Under the pieces are notes generated by a model. The model did not search any database, had not been told where the DNA came from, and saw nothing but the letters and a program-made list of their open reading frames with translations. From assembly GCA_022825705.1 (NCBI GenBank), contig JAJDWH010000024.1:124001-188000 (forward strand): a DNA stretch of 64,000 nt. The letters run 5' to 3'. The DNA is from Alphaproteobacteria bacterium (GTDB lineage: Bacteria > Pseudomonadota > Alphaproteobacteria > TMED109). Made by a program: the position numbers and the translations under genes. This document shows positions 28,345 through 44,706 of the stretch, one piece after another (within the stretch, counting starts at the first letter, position 1; each line of letters opens with the position of its first letter).

Positions 28345-28352
<8 letters not shown>
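23688..28352 (+). CDS. rpoB: DNA-directed RNA polymerase subunit beta, with extra lobe insertions
   Basis: Catalytic beta subunit of RNA polymerase. At 1554 residues it is about 170 longer than usual alphaproteobacterial RpoB. Conserved landmarks are intact: [17 protein letters not shown] in the rifampicin pocket, [48 protein letters not shown] and the C-terminal [19 protein letters not shown]. The extra length lies in the lobe, about 95 residues before FFYNLFF and about 75 between FFYNLFF and [10 protein letters not shown]. Fork loop 2 reads [11 protein letters not shown] instead of TRERAGFEVRD. The internal ATG at 23688 matches the family N-terminus. The last 8 bases overlap rpoC. Confidence 0.98.
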
Positions 28353-32607
<4,255 letters not shown>

Positions 32608-32624
32608 GGGAGCCAGACAGTACT

Positions 32625-32664
32625 TTCTGGCGGTCGAATCCGGGCCGCCAGAATGCTCCTTTTT
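32625..32664 (+). terminator. Rho-independent terminator after rpoC
   Basis: TTCTGGCGG (32625-32633) and CCGCCAGAA (32645-32653) form a perfect 9-bp stem with an 11-base loop, followed by TGCTCC and a run of five T. It separates rpoBC from the rpsL-led operon. Confidence 0.8.
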
Positions 32665-32689
32665 GCCGGCGTCCATTGCAAGAAACCCC

Positions 32690-32718
32690 TTGACGCGACG
32701 GGGCTAACGGCTTACGGT
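32690..32718 (+). promoter_or_regulatory. Promoter of the rpsL (str) operon
   Basis: TTGACG (32690-32695) and TACGGT (32713-32718) with 17 bases between, directly after the rpoC terminator and about 155 bases before rpsL. The -35 is near consensus. Confidence 0.65.
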
Positions 32719-32789
32719 GCGGCCCACCACGCGGGGTGCATGCCTTCGTCGGCCCACGTCCCGTGGTTCAGTCGAAGCAAACGTTGGGT

Positions 32790-32836
32790 GGACCGTCGCG
32801 TCACGCCGACAGCGTGACCCGGATCGGTCCGTTTTC
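32790..32836 (+). promoter_or_regulatory. Structured leader of the rpsL operon
   Basis: An outer stem GGACCG (32790-32795) with CGGTCC (32825-32830) encloses a perfect inner hairpin GTCACGC-CGACA-GCGTGAC; a short run of four T follows. The position fits an autoregulatory site for a ribosomal protein or an attenuator. In E. coli the S7 site is between rpsL and rpsG, so this would be a different arrangement. Confidence 0.5.
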
Positions 32837-32872
32837 GCATGAACTCCTCCGGGGTTCGGAATTGAGGCGTCT

Positions 32873-33244
32873 ATGCCGACGATCAGCCAGCTCGTCCGCA
32901 AGGGGCGGAAGATGCCGGAGAAGCAGCGCAAGGTCCCGGCCCTGCAGTCGTGCCCGCAGCGCCGGGGCGTTTGCACGCGCGTTTACACCACCACGCCGAA
33001 GAAGCCTAACTCGGCTCTCCGCAAGGTTGCGCGTGTACGTCTCACCAACGGTTACGAGGTGACCAGCTACATCCCCGGCGAAAGCCACAACCTGCAGGAG
33101 CACTCGGTCATCATGATTCGCGGCGGGCGGGTGAAGGACCTGCCGGGCGTACGCTATCACGTGATCCGCGGAACCTACGATACCCAGGGCGTCTCCGGTC
33201 GCCGGCAGCGCCGTTCCAAGTACGGCGCGAAACGGCCGAAGTAG
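32873..33244 (+). CDS. rpsL: 30S ribosomal protein S12
   Basis: Decoding-centre protein of the small subunit, 123 residues as in most bacteria. [18 protein letters not shown] and [29 protein letters not shown] are present with the two lysines at which streptomycin-resistance changes occur unaltered, so a streptomycin-sensitive form is expected. First gene of the str operon, behind its own promoter and structured leader; rpsG starts 18 bases later. Confidence 0.98.
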   Translation: MPTISQLVRKGRKMPEKQRKVPALQSCPQRRGVCTRVYTTTPKKPNSALRKVARVRLTNGYEVTSYIPGESHNLQEHSVIMIRGGRVKDLPGVRYHVIRGTYDTQGVSGRRQRRSKYGAKRPK

Positions 33245-33262
33245 TCGAGCGGAGCCTTTTCC

Positions 33263-33733
33263 ATGTCACGACGGCATCGCGCGAACCCACGCGAGGTTCT
33301 TGCAGACCCGCGCTACGGCGACGTAATGGTCACGAAGTTCACCCACGCGCTCATGCGTGGTGGCGCCAAGTCTGTAGCTGAGCGGGTCCTCTACGGTGCG
33401 TTCGATCGTATCGCGGAGCGCACCAATCAAGATCCGCTGACGGTGTTTCGTCAAGCGGTTGAAAACATCAAACCGGACGTTGAAACCCGTTCGCGGCGGG
33501 TCGGCGGTTCGACCTACCAGATTCCGGTCGAGGTCCGCCCGGCACGGCGGCAGGCGCTGGCCATACGGTGGCTGATCGAGGCGGCACGGGCTCGTTCAGA
33601 ACGAACCATGCTGGAGCGTCTGGCCGGGGAGTTCACCGACGCCGCCTCCGCCAAAGGCGCGGCCTACAAGAAGCGCGAGAACACCCACAGCATGGCCCGC
33701 GCCAATCGCGCGTTCTCGCACTACCGCTGGTAG
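33263..33733 (+). CDS. rpsG: 30S ribosomal protein S7
   Basis: Primary binder of the 16S rRNA 3' major domain that nucleates the head of the 30S subunit. 156 residues with the family blocks [35 protein letters not shown] and [17 protein letters not shown]. It lies between rpsL and fusA in the classical str order. Confidence 0.98.
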   Translation: MSRRHRANPREVLADPRYGDVMVTKFTHALMRGGAKSVAERVLYGAFDRIAERTNQDPLTVFRQAVENIKPDVETRSRRVGGSTYQIPVEVRPARRQALAIRWLIEAARARSERTMLERLAGEFTDAASAKGAAYKKRENTHSMARANRAFSHYRW

Positions 33734-33749
33734 GCCCCGGAGTCGAAAC

Positions 33750-35825
<2,076 letters not shown>

Positions 35826-35851
35826 GTGCGCGAATGAAGGAGAAGTAGGCA

Positions 35852-37036
35852 ATGGCCAAAGAGAAATTCGAACGGACCAAGCCGCATGTCAACGTGGGCA
35901 CCATTGGCCATGTCGACCACGGCAAAACCACACTGACCGCGGCCATCACAAGGGTGCTGGCGGAACGCGGCGGCGCTGAGTTCGTCGGATACGAGGAGAT
36001 CGACCGGGCGCCTGAAGAAAAGGAGCGCGGCATCACGATCAACACGGCGCACGTGGAGTACGAAACCGAAGCCCGCCACTACGCCCACGTCGACTGTCCC
36101 GGACACGCCGACTACGTGAAGAACATGATCACCGGTGCGGCGCAGATGGACGGGGCCATTCTCGTCGTGTCCGCGGCGGACGGTCCGATGCCGCAGACCC
36201 GGGAGCACATTCTGCTCGCCAGGCAGGTCGGCGTGCCAGCGCTGGTGGTGTACCTCAACAAGGTCGACCAGGTGGATGACGAAGAACTCCTCGATCTGGT
36301 CGAACTCGAGGTTCGCGAACTGCTTTCCGAGTACGACTTCCCCGGTGACGACATTCCTGTGCTCCGCGGTTCGGCGCTGCAGGCGTTGGAAGGGGAACAG
36401 GCGGGCGTGGATTCGGTCCTGGAGCTGATGCAGGCGGTCGACGAATACGTGCCGGAACCTGATCGTCCGATCGACGGTGCGTTCCTGATGCCCATCGAGG
36501 ATGTGTTCTCGATATCTGGCCGCGGGACCGTGGTAACAGGCCGTGTGGAACGCGGCATCGTCAAGGTCGGCGACGAGGTCGAAATCGTTGGCGTCAGAGA
36601 GACGGAGAAGACGACCTGCACGGGCGTCGAGATGTTCCGCAAGCTGCTCGATCATGGGCAGGCGGGCGACAACATCGGCGTGCTCCTCCGGGGTGTCGAA
36701 CGCACGGGTGTGGAGCGTGGCCAGGTGTTGTCGAGACCGGGGTCGATCACCCCACACACCAAGTTTCTCGCTGAGACCTATGTGCTGACCAAGGAAGAGG
36801 GAGGACGGCACACGCCGTTCTTCAAGAATTATCGGCCCCAGTTCTACTTCCGAACTACCGATGTGACCGGAACCGTCGCGTTGCCGGAGGGGACCGAAAT
36901 GGTCATGCCCGGCGACAACGTGGAGCTCCAGGGCGAATTGATTGCGCCGATCGCGATGGAGGAAGGACTCCGGTTTGCGATCCGAGAAGGCGGCCGAACG
37001 GTCGCCTCCGGCGTCGTTACCAAGATCGTCGCTTAA
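35852..37036 (+). CDS. tuf: Elongation factor Tu
   Basis: Delivers aminoacyl-tRNA to the ribosome. 394 residues with [50 protein letters not shown] and [24 protein letters not shown]. The G4 element reads LNKVDQV rather than the usual LNKCDMV, a mild variation. A strong AAGGAG precedes the ATG. Only this copy occurs in the window; many proteobacteria have a second copy elsewhere. Confidence 0.98.
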   Translation: MAKEKFERTKPHVNVGTIGHVDHGKTTLTAAITRVLAERGGAEFVGYEEIDRAPEEKERGITINTAHVEYETEARHYAHVDCPGHADYVKNMITGAAQMDGAILVVSAADGPMPQTREHILLARQVGVPALVVYLNKVDQVDDEELLDLVELEVRELLSEYDFPGDDIPVLRGSALQALEGEQAGVDSVLELMQAVDEYVPEPDRPIDGAFLMPIEDVFSISGRGTVVTGRVERGIVKVGDEVEIVGVRETEKTTCTGVEMFRKLLDHGQAGDNIGVLLRGVERTGVERGQVLSRPGSITPHTKFLAETYVLTKEEGGRHTPFFKNYRPQFYFRTTDVTGTVALPEGTEMVMPGDNVELQGELIAPIAMEEGLRFAIREGGRTVASGVVTKIVA

Positions 37037-37060
37037 GGCGAAGCCGGGGCGGAGAGGACG

Positions 37061-37372
37061 ATGGAACACCAGCGCATCCGGATCCGCCTCAAGGCGTTCG
37101 ATCGGCGGCTGCTTGACGAATCCGCGCGCGAGATCGTGGGTACCGCCATGCGCACAGGAGCCCAGGTTCGGGGCCCCGTCCCGCTTCCCAATCGGATACA
37201 GCGCTTTACGGTCAACCGCTCGCCGCACATTGACAAGAAGTCGCGGGAGCAGTTCGAGATTCGCACACACAAGCGTGTGCTGGACATCCTGGACCCGACT
37301 CCGCAGACCGTGGATGCACTCATGAAGCTCGACCTGGCGGCAGGCGTCAACGTCGAGATCAAGTTGGGCTGA
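37061..37372 (+). CDS. rpsJ: 30S ribosomal protein S10
   Basis: 103-residue head protein, also the NusE subunit of antitermination complexes. [49 protein letters not shown] and [14 protein letters not shown] are conserved. It opens the S10 cluster directly behind tuf, and rplC begins four bases after its stop. Confidence 0.98.
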   Translation: MEHQRIRIRLKAFDRRLLDESAREIVGTAMRTGAQVRGPVPLPNRIQRFTVNRSPHIDKKSREQFEIRTHKRVLDILDPTPQTVDALMKLDLAAGVNVEIKLG

Positions 37373-37376
37373 CGCG

Positions 37377-38156
37377 ATGCGATCCGGGGTCCTCGTACGC
37401 AAGCTGGGCATGACGCGCCTCTTCCTGGATGACGGCCGGCACTGTCCCGTCACGGTGCTCGCGTTGGAAGGTTGCGAAGTGGTCGGGCAGCGCACTCCGG
37501 AACGTGACGGGTACAGCGCCGTCCAGGTGGGTTCGGGCAGTGTTCCGGCTCGGAACGTTGCCAAGCCGCAGCGGGCTGCCGCCGAGAAGAGCAGCGTGGC
37601 GCTGAAGCGCCATGTCCGGGAGTTCCGGGTGTCGCCGGAGAACATGCTTGAGGCCGGAAGCCGTTTCCGCTCCGGCCATTTTGTTGTTGGCCAGTACGTG
37701 GACGCCCGCGGTGTCACCATCGGAAAAGGGTTTGCCGGCGCCATGAAGCGCCATAACTTCGGCGGCCTCCGTGCCTCGCACGGGGTGTCGATTTCGCACC
37801 GAAGTCATGGTTCCACGGGGAACAGCCAAGATCCCGGTCGTGTCTTCAAAGGAAAGAAGATGGCGGGGCAGATGGGCGCCCGGCAACGGACTATCCAGAA
37901 TCTTCAGGTGGTGTCGACCGACGAGGAACGTGGCGTGATTCTGGTGAAGGGCGGCGTCCCCGGTGCGCCGGGGAGCTGGCTCGCCCTGTCAGATGCCGTG
38001 AAACGGGCACTGCCGCCTGGCGTGCCATTCCCGGCCGGGATTGAAGAGAAGCCATCGCCGGCGGCTGTCGACGAGGCACAGGACCAGATCGAGGAGAGCG
38101 CCGAATCGACGGCGGGTGACAACGAGGCCCCGGTCGAGGCGGGGGACGGGGAGTGA
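37377..38156 (+). CDS. rplC: 50S ribosomal protein L3 with an acidic C-terminal tail
   Basis: Early-assembly 50S protein near the peptidyl-transferase centre. The core has [46 protein letters not shown] and [18 protein letters not shown]. After about residue 218 there are some 40 residues rich in Glu, Ala and Asp (for example [15 protein letters not shown]), making 259 residues against a usual 205-220. S3, S5 and L15 have comparable tails. Confidence 0.97.
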   Translation: MRSGVLVRKLGMTRLFLDDGRHCPVTVLALEGCEVVGQRTPERDGYSAVQVGSGSVPARNVAKPQRAAAEKSSVALKRHVREFRVSPENMLEAGSRFRSGHFVVGQYVDARGVTIGKGFAGAMKRHNFGGLRASHGVSISHRSHGSTGNSQDPGRVFKGKKMAGQMGARQRTIQNLQVVSTDEERGVILVKGGVPGAPGSWLALSDAVKRALPPGVPFPAGIEEKPSPAAVDEAQDQIEESAESTAGDNEAPVEAGDGE

Positions 38157-38160
38157 TCCG

Positions 38161-38781
38161 GTGAAGCTCGACGTTCGTACGCTCGACAACGAGAAGACTG
38201 GCGAGACCGAACTCGCGGATACCGTGTTCGCGGTGGAGGTACGAAAGGACATCCTCCACCGGATGGTGAACTATCAGTTGGCGCGCCGCCGTCGAGGCAC
38301 GCGCAAGGCCCGCGAACGCGGAGAGGTAACCGGCACGACGGCAAAGATTTGGCGGCAAAAGGGCACTGGCCGGGCACGCCACAGCTCCCGGAAGGCGGTG
38401 ATTTTTCGTGGCGGCGGTGCGGTGCACGGTCCGCGCCCCAGGAGCCACGCTCACTCGCTCCCGAAGAAGGTACGGCGCATGGCGCTCCGCTGCGCCCTTT
38501 CGGCAAAGGTGGCGGACCAGCAGGTCGTGGTGTTGGAATCGTTGTCGCTCCCAACACCGCAAACCAAGGTTCTGGCGGAGAAACTCCGGGCGCTGGACGT
38601 CAAGCGCCCCCTGATCGTTGCAGGCGGCGAAGTGGATCCGGGTTTCCGCCGGGCCGCCGCCAATCTCCCGGGCGTCGACTGCCTGCCCGTGCAGGGAGCG
38701 AACGTCTACGACATTCTTCGCCACGAGACGCTGGTGCTGCTTCCGGAGGCGATTCGCGTGCTGGAGGAACGGCTGTCATGA
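38161..38781 (+). CDS. rplD: 50S ribosomal protein L4
   Basis: 206 residues, lining the exit tunnel; in E. coli it also represses its own operon. The extended loop [20 protein letters not shown] and [13 protein letters not shown] are conserved. The GTG at 38161, four bases after rplC, is chosen because upstream codons have no family similarity. The last four bases overlap rplW (ATGA). Confidence 0.96.
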   Translation: MKLDVRTLDNEKTGETELADTVFAVEVRKDILHRMVNYQLARRRRGTRKARERGEVTGTTAKIWRQKGTGRARHSSRKAVIFRGGGAVHGPRPRSHAHSLPKKVRRMALRCALSAKVADQQVVVLESLSLPTPQTKVLAEKLRALDVKRPLIVAGGEVDPGFRRAAANLPGVDCLPVQGANVYDILRHETLVLLPEAIRVLEERLS

Positions 38782-39071
38782 ACGTCGAGCGTTCCTGTGA
38801 GATCGTGCTCCGCCCGTTGGTGACCGAGAAGTCATCAGCCGCGCTGGAACACAATCAGGTTGTGTTCCGGGTCAGCCGACAGGCGACGAAGGCGCAAATT
38901 CGCGAAGCGGTCGAACGATTGTTCAAGGTCAAAGTCACCGCGGTCAACACGTTGGTAGCCAAGGGCAAGACCAAACGCCTGCGGGGCATCAAGGGACGAC
39001 GAAGCGATGTGAAGAAGGCGTTTGTGACGCTGGAAGCAGGGCAGTCAATCGATCTTGGGAGCGAGGTCTGA
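38778..39071 (+). CDS. rplW: 50S ribosomal protein L23
   Basis: 97-residue protein at the tunnel exit, docking site for trigger factor and SRP. It has [22 protein letters not shown], and the loop [24 protein letters not shown] is typical. The ATG overlaps the rplD stop; rplB begins two bases after its own stop. Confidence 0.96.
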   Translation: MNVERSCEIVLRPLVTEKSSAALEHNQVVFRVSRQATKAQIREAVERLFKVKVTAVNTLVAKGKTKRLRGIKGRRSDVKKAFVTLEAGQSIDLGSEV

Positions 39072-39073
39072 CC

Positions 39074-39901
39074 ATGGCTCTGAAGCAGCACCGTCCCGTG
39101 ACCCCTGGTCGCCGTCAGCTGGTCCTGGTCGACCGGTCGACCCTGCACAGCGGGAAACCAGAGAAGGCCTTGACGGAAGGGCTGTCCAGTACTGGCGGCC
39201 GCAACAACCAGGGGCGAATCACGATTTGGCACCGCGGTGGAGGACACAAGCGGAGATACCGTCTGATCGACTTTCGGCGCCGTCGCGACGACGACCCTGC
39301 CACCGTTGAGCGTCTCGAGTACGACCCCAATCGGAGTGCCTTTATCGCACTGATTCGGTACACGGACGGCACACTGTCCTACATCTTGGCGCCGCAGCGA
39401 CTGGCCCCGGGCGACACCGTTGTTTCCGGCAGCCGGACCGACATCAAACCCGGTAACTGTATGCCGCTCCGCAACATGCCGGTCGGATCGATCGTCCACA
39501 ACATTGAGCTGAAACCCGGTGCCGGTGGTCAGCTGGCGCGGTCGGCCGGGAGTTACGCGCAACTGCTCGGTAAAGACCCCGACCGGGTCGTGATCCGACT
39601 GGTGTCCGGGGAACAACGCCTCGTGCGAGCGGATTGCCGGGCGACAGTGGGGTCGGTGTCGAACCCGGACCACCAGAATGCCAAGCTCGGGAAAGCGGGA
39701 AGAAGTCGCTGGTTGGGGCGGCGACCGCACGTGCGCGGCGTTGTCATGAATCCGGTGGACCATCCGCATGGCGGCGGCGAGGGTCGTACGTCAGGGGGGC
39801 GGCATCCTGTCACTCCGTGGGGTATCTCCACGAAGGGTCACCGTACCCGTAGCAACAAGTCGACCGACCGTTGGATCATCCGGCGTCGGCGGAAAAAGTA
39901 G
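39074..39901 (+). CDS. rplB: 50S ribosomal protein L2
   Basis: 275-residue protein needed for subunit association and the peptidyl-transferase centre. The blocks [34 protein letters not shown] and [31 protein letters not shown] carry the conserved catalytic-region histidine. Normal length and normal position in the S10 order. Confidence 0.98.
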   Translation: MALKQHRPVTPGRRQLVLVDRSTLHSGKPEKALTEGLSSTGGRNNQGRITIWHRGGGHKRRYRLIDFRRRRDDDPATVERLEYDPNRSAFIALIRYTDGTLSYILAPQRLAPGDTVVSGSRTDIKPGNCMPLRNMPVGSIVHNIELKPGAGGQLARSAGSYAQLLGKDPDRVVIRLVSGEQRLVRADCRATVGSVSNPDHQNAKLGKAGRSRWLGRRPHVRGVVMNPVDHPHGGGEGRTSGGRHPVTPWGISTKGHRTRSNKSTDRWIIRRRRKK

Positions 39902-39912
39902 GAGCCCGTACG

Positions 39913-40191
39913 ATGGCACGGTCAGTGTGGAAGGGACCATTCGTGGATGGCTATCTGCTTCGTAAGGCGCAGCAAGCGAACGAAAGTGGTTCGCGCGCGC
40001 CGATCCGGACGTGGTCGCGTCGGTCCACGATCATGCCACAGTTTGTCGGGCTCACATTTGCCGTCCATAACGGCCGGAAGTTCATTCCAGTGCTGGTGTC
40101 GGAAGATATGGTCGGACACAAGTTCGGCGAATTCGCTCCGACTCGCACCTTTTACGGGCACGCCGGCGACCGCAAGGCAACCAGGCGTTGA
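39913..40191 (+). CDS. rpsS: 30S ribosomal protein S19
   Basis: 92-residue head protein that contacts the A-site finger. It has [42 protein letters not shown] and a [21 protein letters not shown] ending. The ATG at 39913 gives the standard N-terminus; rplV follows after six bases. Confidence 0.97.
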   Translation: MARSVWKGPFVDGYLLRKAQQANESGSRAPIRTWSRRSTIMPQFVGLTFAVHNGRKFIPVLVSEDMVGHKFGEFAPTRTFYGHAGDRKATRR

Positions 40192-40197
40192 TTGGCC

Positions 40198-40566
40198 ATG
40201 GGTAAACGTTCCGCTCCGAGCCGACTTCGCCCCAATGAAGCCATGGCGATGGCCCGGGCTGTCAGGGTCAGCCCGCAGAAGCTGAATCTGGTAGCCGGGC
40301 TCATTCGCGGACTCAATGTCAGCGACGCGGCCCGGGCCCTCGAGTTCTCCCGCAGGCGGGTGGCGGATGACGTTCGGAAGGTGCTGCTCTCGGCTGTGGC
40401 CAACGCCGAAGGCAATCGGTTGGATGCGGGCAAGCTGGTCGTCGCGGACGCGTCGGTCGGGAAGTCGCTGGTGATGCGGCGCTTTCGGGCTCGCGCCCGG
40501 GGCCGGATGGGGCGCTACCGGCGGGCGTTCAGCCGTCTGACGATTATCGTGCGGGAAGAGGAATAA
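40198..40566 (+). CDS. rplV: 50S ribosomal protein L22
   Basis: 122-residue protein with a beta-hairpin in the exit tunnel. [20 protein letters not shown] and the hairpin region [23 protein letters not shown] are conserved. A TTG two codons upstream is possible, but the ATG at 40198 fits better. It sits six bases before rpsC. Confidence 0.96.
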   Translation: MGKRSAPSRLRPNEAMAMARAVRVSPQKLNLVAGLIRGLNVSDAARALEFSRRRVADDVRKVLLSAVANAEGNRLDAGKLVVADASVGKSLVMRRFRARARGRMGRYRRAFSRLTIIVREEE

Positions 40567-40572
40567 GCTGGC

Positions 40573-41832
40573 ATGGGGCACAAGGTCAATCCGATCGGTT
40601 TGCGACTCGGCATCAACCGAACGTGGGACTCGCGCTGGTACGCGAGTACCGACTACGCGGACTTGCTGCACGAAGACCTGCAGATCCGCCGTTACATCCA
40701 GTCCGACCTGAAGGGAGCCGGGATCAGCCGGATCACGATTGAACGCCCGCCCAAGAAGGCGCGGGTCATCATCCATACGGCCCGGCCAGGCATGGTGATC
40801 GGCAAGAAGGGCGCCGACATCGAGCGGATTCGCAAGAAGCTTGCCACCATGACCGAGAGCCAGATCCAGCTGAACATCGTCGAAATCCGCAAGCCGGAGA
40901 TCGAGGCGCAGCTGGTGGCGGAAAATGTCGCCGAGCAGCTGGAAAGACGGGTTGCCTTCCGTCGTGCCATGAAACGCGCGGTGCAAGCGTCGATGCGCCT
41001 CGGCGCGCTCGGAATTCGGATCACGGTTGGTGGCCGGTTGGGCGGGGCCGAGATCGCGCGGGTGGAGTGGTACCGCGAAGGCCGCGTGCCGCTGCATACG
41101 CTGCGCGCCGACATCGACTATGGCATCGCCACTGCTCGTACCGCTTACGGAACCTGCGGTGTCAAGGTGTGGGTATTCCGGGGCGAGATCTTGGCGCATG
41201 ACCCTTCGGCGATGGAGCGCACGCGGAGCGAGCAGCAGCAGCGGCCACTCGCGGGCACGGGTCAGGGTGGCCGCTCCGGCTCAGGACGTGGAAGCCGGTC
41301 ATCGCGGGCGGGCGGTGCGGAGCGCGCGCCCGCTGAAACCCCACCCGCCGACGCGGCAGTTGCGGCTGTGGACGCGCCTCCGGTCGAACCGGATGCGGCC
41401 GCGACGCCAACTCCTGATCCGGAACCGGCAACCGGGTCTGAATCCGAGGCAGCGGCGGTGCCTGCGCCCGATCCGGATCCGGCGTCCTCGTCTGAATCCG
41501 AGGCGGCCGCGACACCAGCTCCTGATCCGGAACCGGCAACCGGGTCTGAATCCGAGGTAGCCACGGCGCCTGCGCCGGATCCGGAGCCGGCGTCCTCGTC
41601 TGAATCCGAGGTAGCCACGGCGCCTGCGCCGGATCCGGAGCCGGCGTCCTCGTCTGAATCCGAGGCAGCCGCGGAACCTGCGCCCGAGCCGGAACCGGAG
41701 TCTGGATCGGAAGCGGAGGTAGCCGCAGAACCTGCGGCTGACGCCGCGCCTGAAGCCGATACTGAATCTCCGGCGGCTGACGGAACTGAAGAATCGGCGA
41801 CCGAAGAGGCAAAGGGAGATTCGCAGCCATGA
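40573..41832 (+). CDS. rpsC: 30S ribosomal protein S3 with a roughly 200-residue repetitive acidic tail
   Basis: The first 210 residues are normal S3: [22 protein letters not shown], the KH domain with [20 protein letters not shown], and the C-terminal domain ending [11 protein letters not shown]. The protein then runs on to residue 419; S3 is usually 210-240 residues. Residues about 218-278 are Gly/Arg/Ser- then Ala/Pro-rich. Residues 279-386 are six 18-residue repeats of the type [17 protein letters not shown], and the last 33 are Glu/Ala-rich. The reading frame is intact and overlaps rplP by four bases (ATGA), so the tail is translated. Confidence 0.97.
   Translation: MGHKVNPIGLRLGINRTWDSRWYASTDYADLLHEDLQIRRYIQSDLKGAGISRITIERPPKKARVIIHTARPGMVIGKKGADIERIRKKLATMTESQIQLNIVEIRKPEIEAQLVAENVAEQLERRVAFRRAMKRAVQASMRLGALGIRITVGGRLGGAEIARVEWYREGRVPLHTLRADIDYGIATARTAYGTCGVKVWVFRGEILAHDPSAMERTRSEQQQRPLAGTGQGGRSGSGRGSRSSRAGGAERAPAETPPADAAVAAVDAPPVEPDAAATPTPDPEPATGSESEAAAVPAPDPDPASSSESEAAATPAPDPEPATGSESEVATAPAPDPEPASSSESEVATAPAPDPEPASSSESEAAAEPAPEPEPESGSEAEVAAEPAADAAPEADTESPAADGTEESATEEAKGDSQP
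41407..41730 (+). repeat. Six in-frame 54-bp tandem repeats inside rpsC
   Basis: Six consecutive 54-base units start at 41407, 41461, 41515, 41569, 41623 and 41677. Each encodes 18 residues with a Pro-Asp/Glu-Pro block, then Ser/Glu, then Ala. Units 4 and 5 are almost identical at DNA level and units 1 and 3 are close, indicating recent duplication or conversion; unit 6 is most divergent. Confidence 0.95.
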
Positions 41833-42242
41833 TGAGCCCGAAGCGGACCAAGTTCCGTAAAGCCCACAAGGGGCGGATCCACGGCAATGCCAAGGGGGGA
41901 ACCACGCTCAACTTCGGCTCCTTCGGCATCAAGAGCCTGCAGGCTGAACGGGTCACGGCGCGGCAGATCGAAGCTGCCCGGCGAGCGGTGACGCGCCATA
42001 TCCGCCGGCAGGGACGGGTCTGGATCAGGATCTTTCCCGACGTTCCCGTCTCGACCAAACCGACGGAAGTGCGGATGGGCAAGGGGAAGGGTTCTCCCGA
42101 GTACTGGGTTTGTCGCGTCAAACCCGGCCGCGTCCTTTTTGAGCTTGATGGTGTCACTGCAGAGACGGCGCGACGCGCATTTGAGCTGGCATCCGCAAAG
42201 CTTCCGGTGCGGACCCGTTTCGTCACTCGGTTGGAGCAGTAG
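41829..42242 (+). CDS. rplP: 50S ribosomal protein L16
   Basis: 137-residue protein at the A-site side of the large subunit. It has [21 protein letters not shown] and [23 protein letters not shown]. Two adjacent ATG codons (41829 and 41832) are both possible starts; the first overlaps the rpsC stop. rpmC begins two bases after its end. Confidence 0.97.
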   Translation: MMSPKRTKFRKAHKGRIHGNAKGGTTLNFGSFGIKSLQAERVTARQIEAARRAVTRHIRRQGRVWIRIFPDVPVSTKPTEVRMGKGKGSPEYWVCRVKPGRVLFELDGVTAETARRAFELASAKLPVRTRFVTRLEQ

Positions 42243-42244
42243 CG

Positions 42245-42445
42245 GTGGCATTGCGAATCGCGGAAGTGCGGCAAAAGACCGACGACGAGCTCGCCACGAT
42301 GTTGGAAGAACGAGCCCGCGAGCGCCTGAACTTACGATTCCGGCAGGCCACCGGGGAACTTGAAAACACGGCACGGGCCCGTGAAGCGCGACGCGAGATC
42401 GCGCGGATCAAGACCGTGTTGAACGAACGCGCGAAAGGTTCCTGA
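42245..42445 (+). CDS. rpmC: 50S ribosomal protein L29
   Basis: 66-residue helical-hairpin protein near the tunnel exit. It begins with [23 protein letters not shown] and [15 protein letters not shown] are the family signatures. It lies in the conserved rplP-rpmC-rpsQ order. Confidence 0.95.
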   Translation: MALRIAEVRQKTDDELATMLEERARERLNLRFRQATGELENTARAREARREIARIKTVLNERAKGS

Positions 42446-42448
42446 GGC

Positions 42449-42688
42449 ATGCCGAAACGCGTGATGCGTGGCGTCGTGGTGAGTGCTGCGCCCAAACAGA
42501 CCGTTGTCGTTCGGGTGGAACGTCTGGTTCGTCACCCGCTGTACAAGAAGTTCATCCGGCGATCGGCAAAGTATCATGCCCATGACCCGGACAATGCCTG
42601 CCAGCCTGGTGACGTGGTGCGCATCCGCGAACGTCGACCCATGTCCAAGCTCAAGTGCTGGGAAGTCCTTCCCACGGACGCCAACTGA
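42449..42688 (+). CDS. rpsQ: 30S ribosomal protein S17
   Basis: 79-residue OB-fold protein binding the 5' domain of 16S rRNA. It has [39 protein letters not shown] and [18 protein letters not shown]. It follows rpmC by three bases. Confidence 0.96.
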   Translation: MPKRVMRGVVVSAAPKQTVVVRVERLVRHPLYKKFIRRSAKYHAHDPDNACQPGDVVRIRERRPMSKLKCWEVLPTDAN

Positions 42689-42700
42689 GGTGTTGGAACA

Positions 42701-43069
42701 GTGATACAGGCCGAGACGAATCTGGGGGTTGCCGACAACTCCGGTGCCCGGCGCGTCCAGTGCATCAAGGTGCTGGGCGGCGCCAAGCGGCGCTATGCGT
42801 GGGTCGGCGATGTGATCGTGGTCTCGGTCAAGGAAGCCATTCCACGCGGACGCGTGAAGAAGGGTGACATTCATCGCGCGGTAATCGTACGCACCGCGAA
42901 GGAAATTCGCCGTTCTGACGGCACCGCGATTCGGTTTGATTCCAATGCGGCAGTACTGATCGACCGCGAAAACGAGCCAATCGGCACCCGGATTTTCGGA
43001 CCTGTGACCCGTGAGCTTCGCGCCAAGAGATTCATGAAGATCATCAGTCTTGCGCCGGAGGTTCTGTGA
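42701..43069 (+). CDS. rplN: 50S ribosomal protein L14
   Basis: 122-residue interface protein. [25 protein letters not shown] and [26 protein letters not shown] are highly conserved. It begins with GTG at 42701. The stop overlaps the start of rplX by one base. Confidence 0.97.
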   Translation: MIQAETNLGVADNSGARRVQCIKVLGGAKRRYAWVGDVIVVSVKEAIPRGRVKKGDIHRAVIVRTAKEIRRSDGTAIRFDSNAAVLIDRENEPIGTRIFGPVTRELRAKRFMKIISLAPEVL

Positions 43070-43392
43070 TGGCGGGCAAGTTCCGCATCCGCCGGGGTGA
43101 CGAGGTCGTGGTGCGAACCGGTCGCGACCGGGGTCGTACCGGCGAGGTGATCAGGGTGGATCGAGAAAGCTCGCGGGTCGTCGTGCGCGGGGTCAACATC
43201 GCGCGACGCCACATGCGACCGTCGCCAGCAAATCCGGGTGGAATCGTGGAGCGGGAGCTGCCGATCCATGTCTCGAATGTGGCTTTGCGAGACCCCTCCG
43301 ATGGCCGTCCCACCAAGGTCGGCTACCGGCGGATGGAGGACGGCCGCAAAGTGCGGACGGCGAAACGATCCGGCGATCTACTGGACGACTGA
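43069..43392 (+). CDS. rplX: 50S ribosomal protein L24
   Basis: 107-residue assembly-initiator protein with a KOW motif: [24 protein letters not shown] downstream [17 protein letters not shown] is typical. The ATG at 43069 overlaps the rplN stop (TGATG); a GTG one codon earlier is the alternative. Confidence 0.96.
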   Translation: MAGKFRIRRGDEVVVRTGRDRGRTGEVIRVDRESSRVVVRGVNIARRHMRPSPANPGGIVERELPIHVSNVALRDPSDGRPTKVGYRRMEDGRKVRTAKRSGDLLDD

Positions 43393-43399
43393 GGTCACC

Positions 43400-43981
43400 A
43401 TGGCTGCACGTTTCCGTGAATTGTACGACACCCGCTACCGCGAGGAGCTGCAGCGGGAGCTGGGCATCACCAACCGGTTTGCCGTGCCTCGACTCGAGAA
43501 GATCGTGCTCAACATGGGTGTCGGGGTGCCGACTCAATCGTCTATCCGGGGTGGCCTGGCCAAGGAGGATGACAAGGGGGTCGAAGGCGCGCTTCGAGAC
43601 TTGGAGGCGATTGCCGGTCAGAAGCCCGTGGCGACGGAGGCACGCAAGCCGATCGCCGGCTTCAAGATTCGCCAGGGTATGAAGATCGGTTGCAAGGTCA
43701 CGCTTCGGTCCACGCGCATGTACGAGTTCCTGGATCGGCTGATCAACATCGCCCTTCCCCGCGTGCGAGATTTCCGCGGGGTCGATCCGAACTCGTTTGA
43801 CGGAAACGGGAATTTTGCGCTTGGCCTGCGGGAGCAGATCGTCTTTCCCGAAATCGATTACGACACGGTGGACCAAGTGCGGGGCCTCGACGTCGTGATC
43901 GGCACGACCACCTCCAACGATGATTGGGCGCGTGCACTGCTGCTCAAGTTCAATATGCCCTTCCGTGGGCAGGGAGCCTGA
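43400..43981 (+). CDS. rplE: 50S ribosomal protein L5
   Basis: 193-residue protein that binds 5S rRNA. The family blocks [52 protein letters not shown] and [11 protein letters not shown] are present. It is about ten residues longer than E. coli L5 because of extra residues after LNMGVGV (around residues 45-60). The ATG at 43400 follows the rplX stop by seven bases. Confidence 0.96.
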   Translation: MAARFRELYDTRYREELQRELGITNRFAVPRLEKIVLNMGVGVPTQSSIRGGLAKEDDKGVEGALRDLEAIAGQKPVATEARKPIAGFKIRQGMKIGCKVTLRSTRMYEFLDRLINIALPRVRDFRGVDPNSFDGNGNFALGLREQIVFPEIDYDTVDQVRGLDVVIGTTTSNDDWARALLLKFNMPFRGQGA

Positions 43982-43986
43982 TTTCC

Positions 43987-44292
43987 ATGGCCAAAGTGAG
44001 CGCCATCATGAAGAACCGTCGACGCCGACAGATGGCCGAGCGTGGGCGTGGTGTCCGACTTGCTCTCAAAGCCAAAGTGCGCGACCGCAAGGCTCCGCCT
44101 GAGGAGCGGTTCCAGGCAGTGCTGACCCTGGCCAAGCTGCCGCGAAACGCCTCGCCCGTACGGGTCCGCAACCGCTGCGAGCTGACCGGGCGTCCGCGCG
44201 GGTACTACCGGAAGATGCGGATTTCACGGATCGCGCTCCGGGAGCTTGCTTCCATGGGCCAGATTCCCGGCATGACCAAGGCGAGCTGGTAG
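43987..44292 (+). CDS. rpsN: 30S ribosomal protein S14 (zinc-free long form)
   Basis: 101-residue S14 of the C-minus type: it lacks the CxxC...CxxC zinc ribbon and has the usual [28 protein letters not shown] and PGMTKASW ending. The ATG at 43987 gives [13 protein letters not shown]. The length and type are those of most proteobacteria. Confidence 0.96.
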   Translation: MAKVSAIMKNRRRRQMAERGRGVRLALKAKVRDRKAPPEERFQAVLTLAKLPRNASPVRVRNRCELTGRPRGYYRKMRISRIALRELASMGQIPGMTKASW

Positions 44293-44305
44293 GAGGCCCC
44301 GGACG

Positions 44306-44704
44306 ATGACCATGACGGACCCGCTGGCGGACATGCTGACTCGAATTCGCAACGGCCTGATGGCTGAGCGGCAGACGGTTCGGTGCCCGGATTCGCGTTT
44401 GCGAAGGAGTGTTCTCGAGGTGCTGCGGCAGGAGGGCTATATCCGCGCATGGAATGTCGAGGAGCTCGGCGGCCCGAAACGCGAGCTCGTGATCGAGCTC
44501 AAGTATCACAAGGGCGCGCCTGCAATTAAGGAAATCAAACGGGTTTCCAGTCCGTGCCGTCGTATCTATTCGCCGGCGCGCGAAATTCCGCGCTTCTATG
44601 GCGGCCTGGGTGTGCATGTGCTGTCGACGCCAGCGGGGGTCATGTCTGATCGGGCCGCCCGCGAGGCCAATGTCGGCGGCGAAGTCTTGTGTCGGGTGTT
44701 CTGA
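44306..44704 (+). CDS. rpsH: 30S ribosomal protein S8
   Basis: 132-residue 16S-binding protein that in E. coli regulates the spc operon. TDPLADMLTRIRNGLMAERQTV and the ending STPAGVMSDRAAREANVGGEVLCRVF are conserved. The ATG at 44312 would remove two residues and is equally plausible. Confidence 0.96.
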   Translation: MTMTDPLADMLTRIRNGLMAERQTVRCPDSRLRRSVLEVLRQEGYIRAWNVEELGGPKRELVIELKYHKGAPAIKEIKRVSSPCRRIYSPAREIPRFYGGLGVHVLSTPAGVMSDRAAREANVGGEVLCRVF

Positions 44705-44706
44705 CT

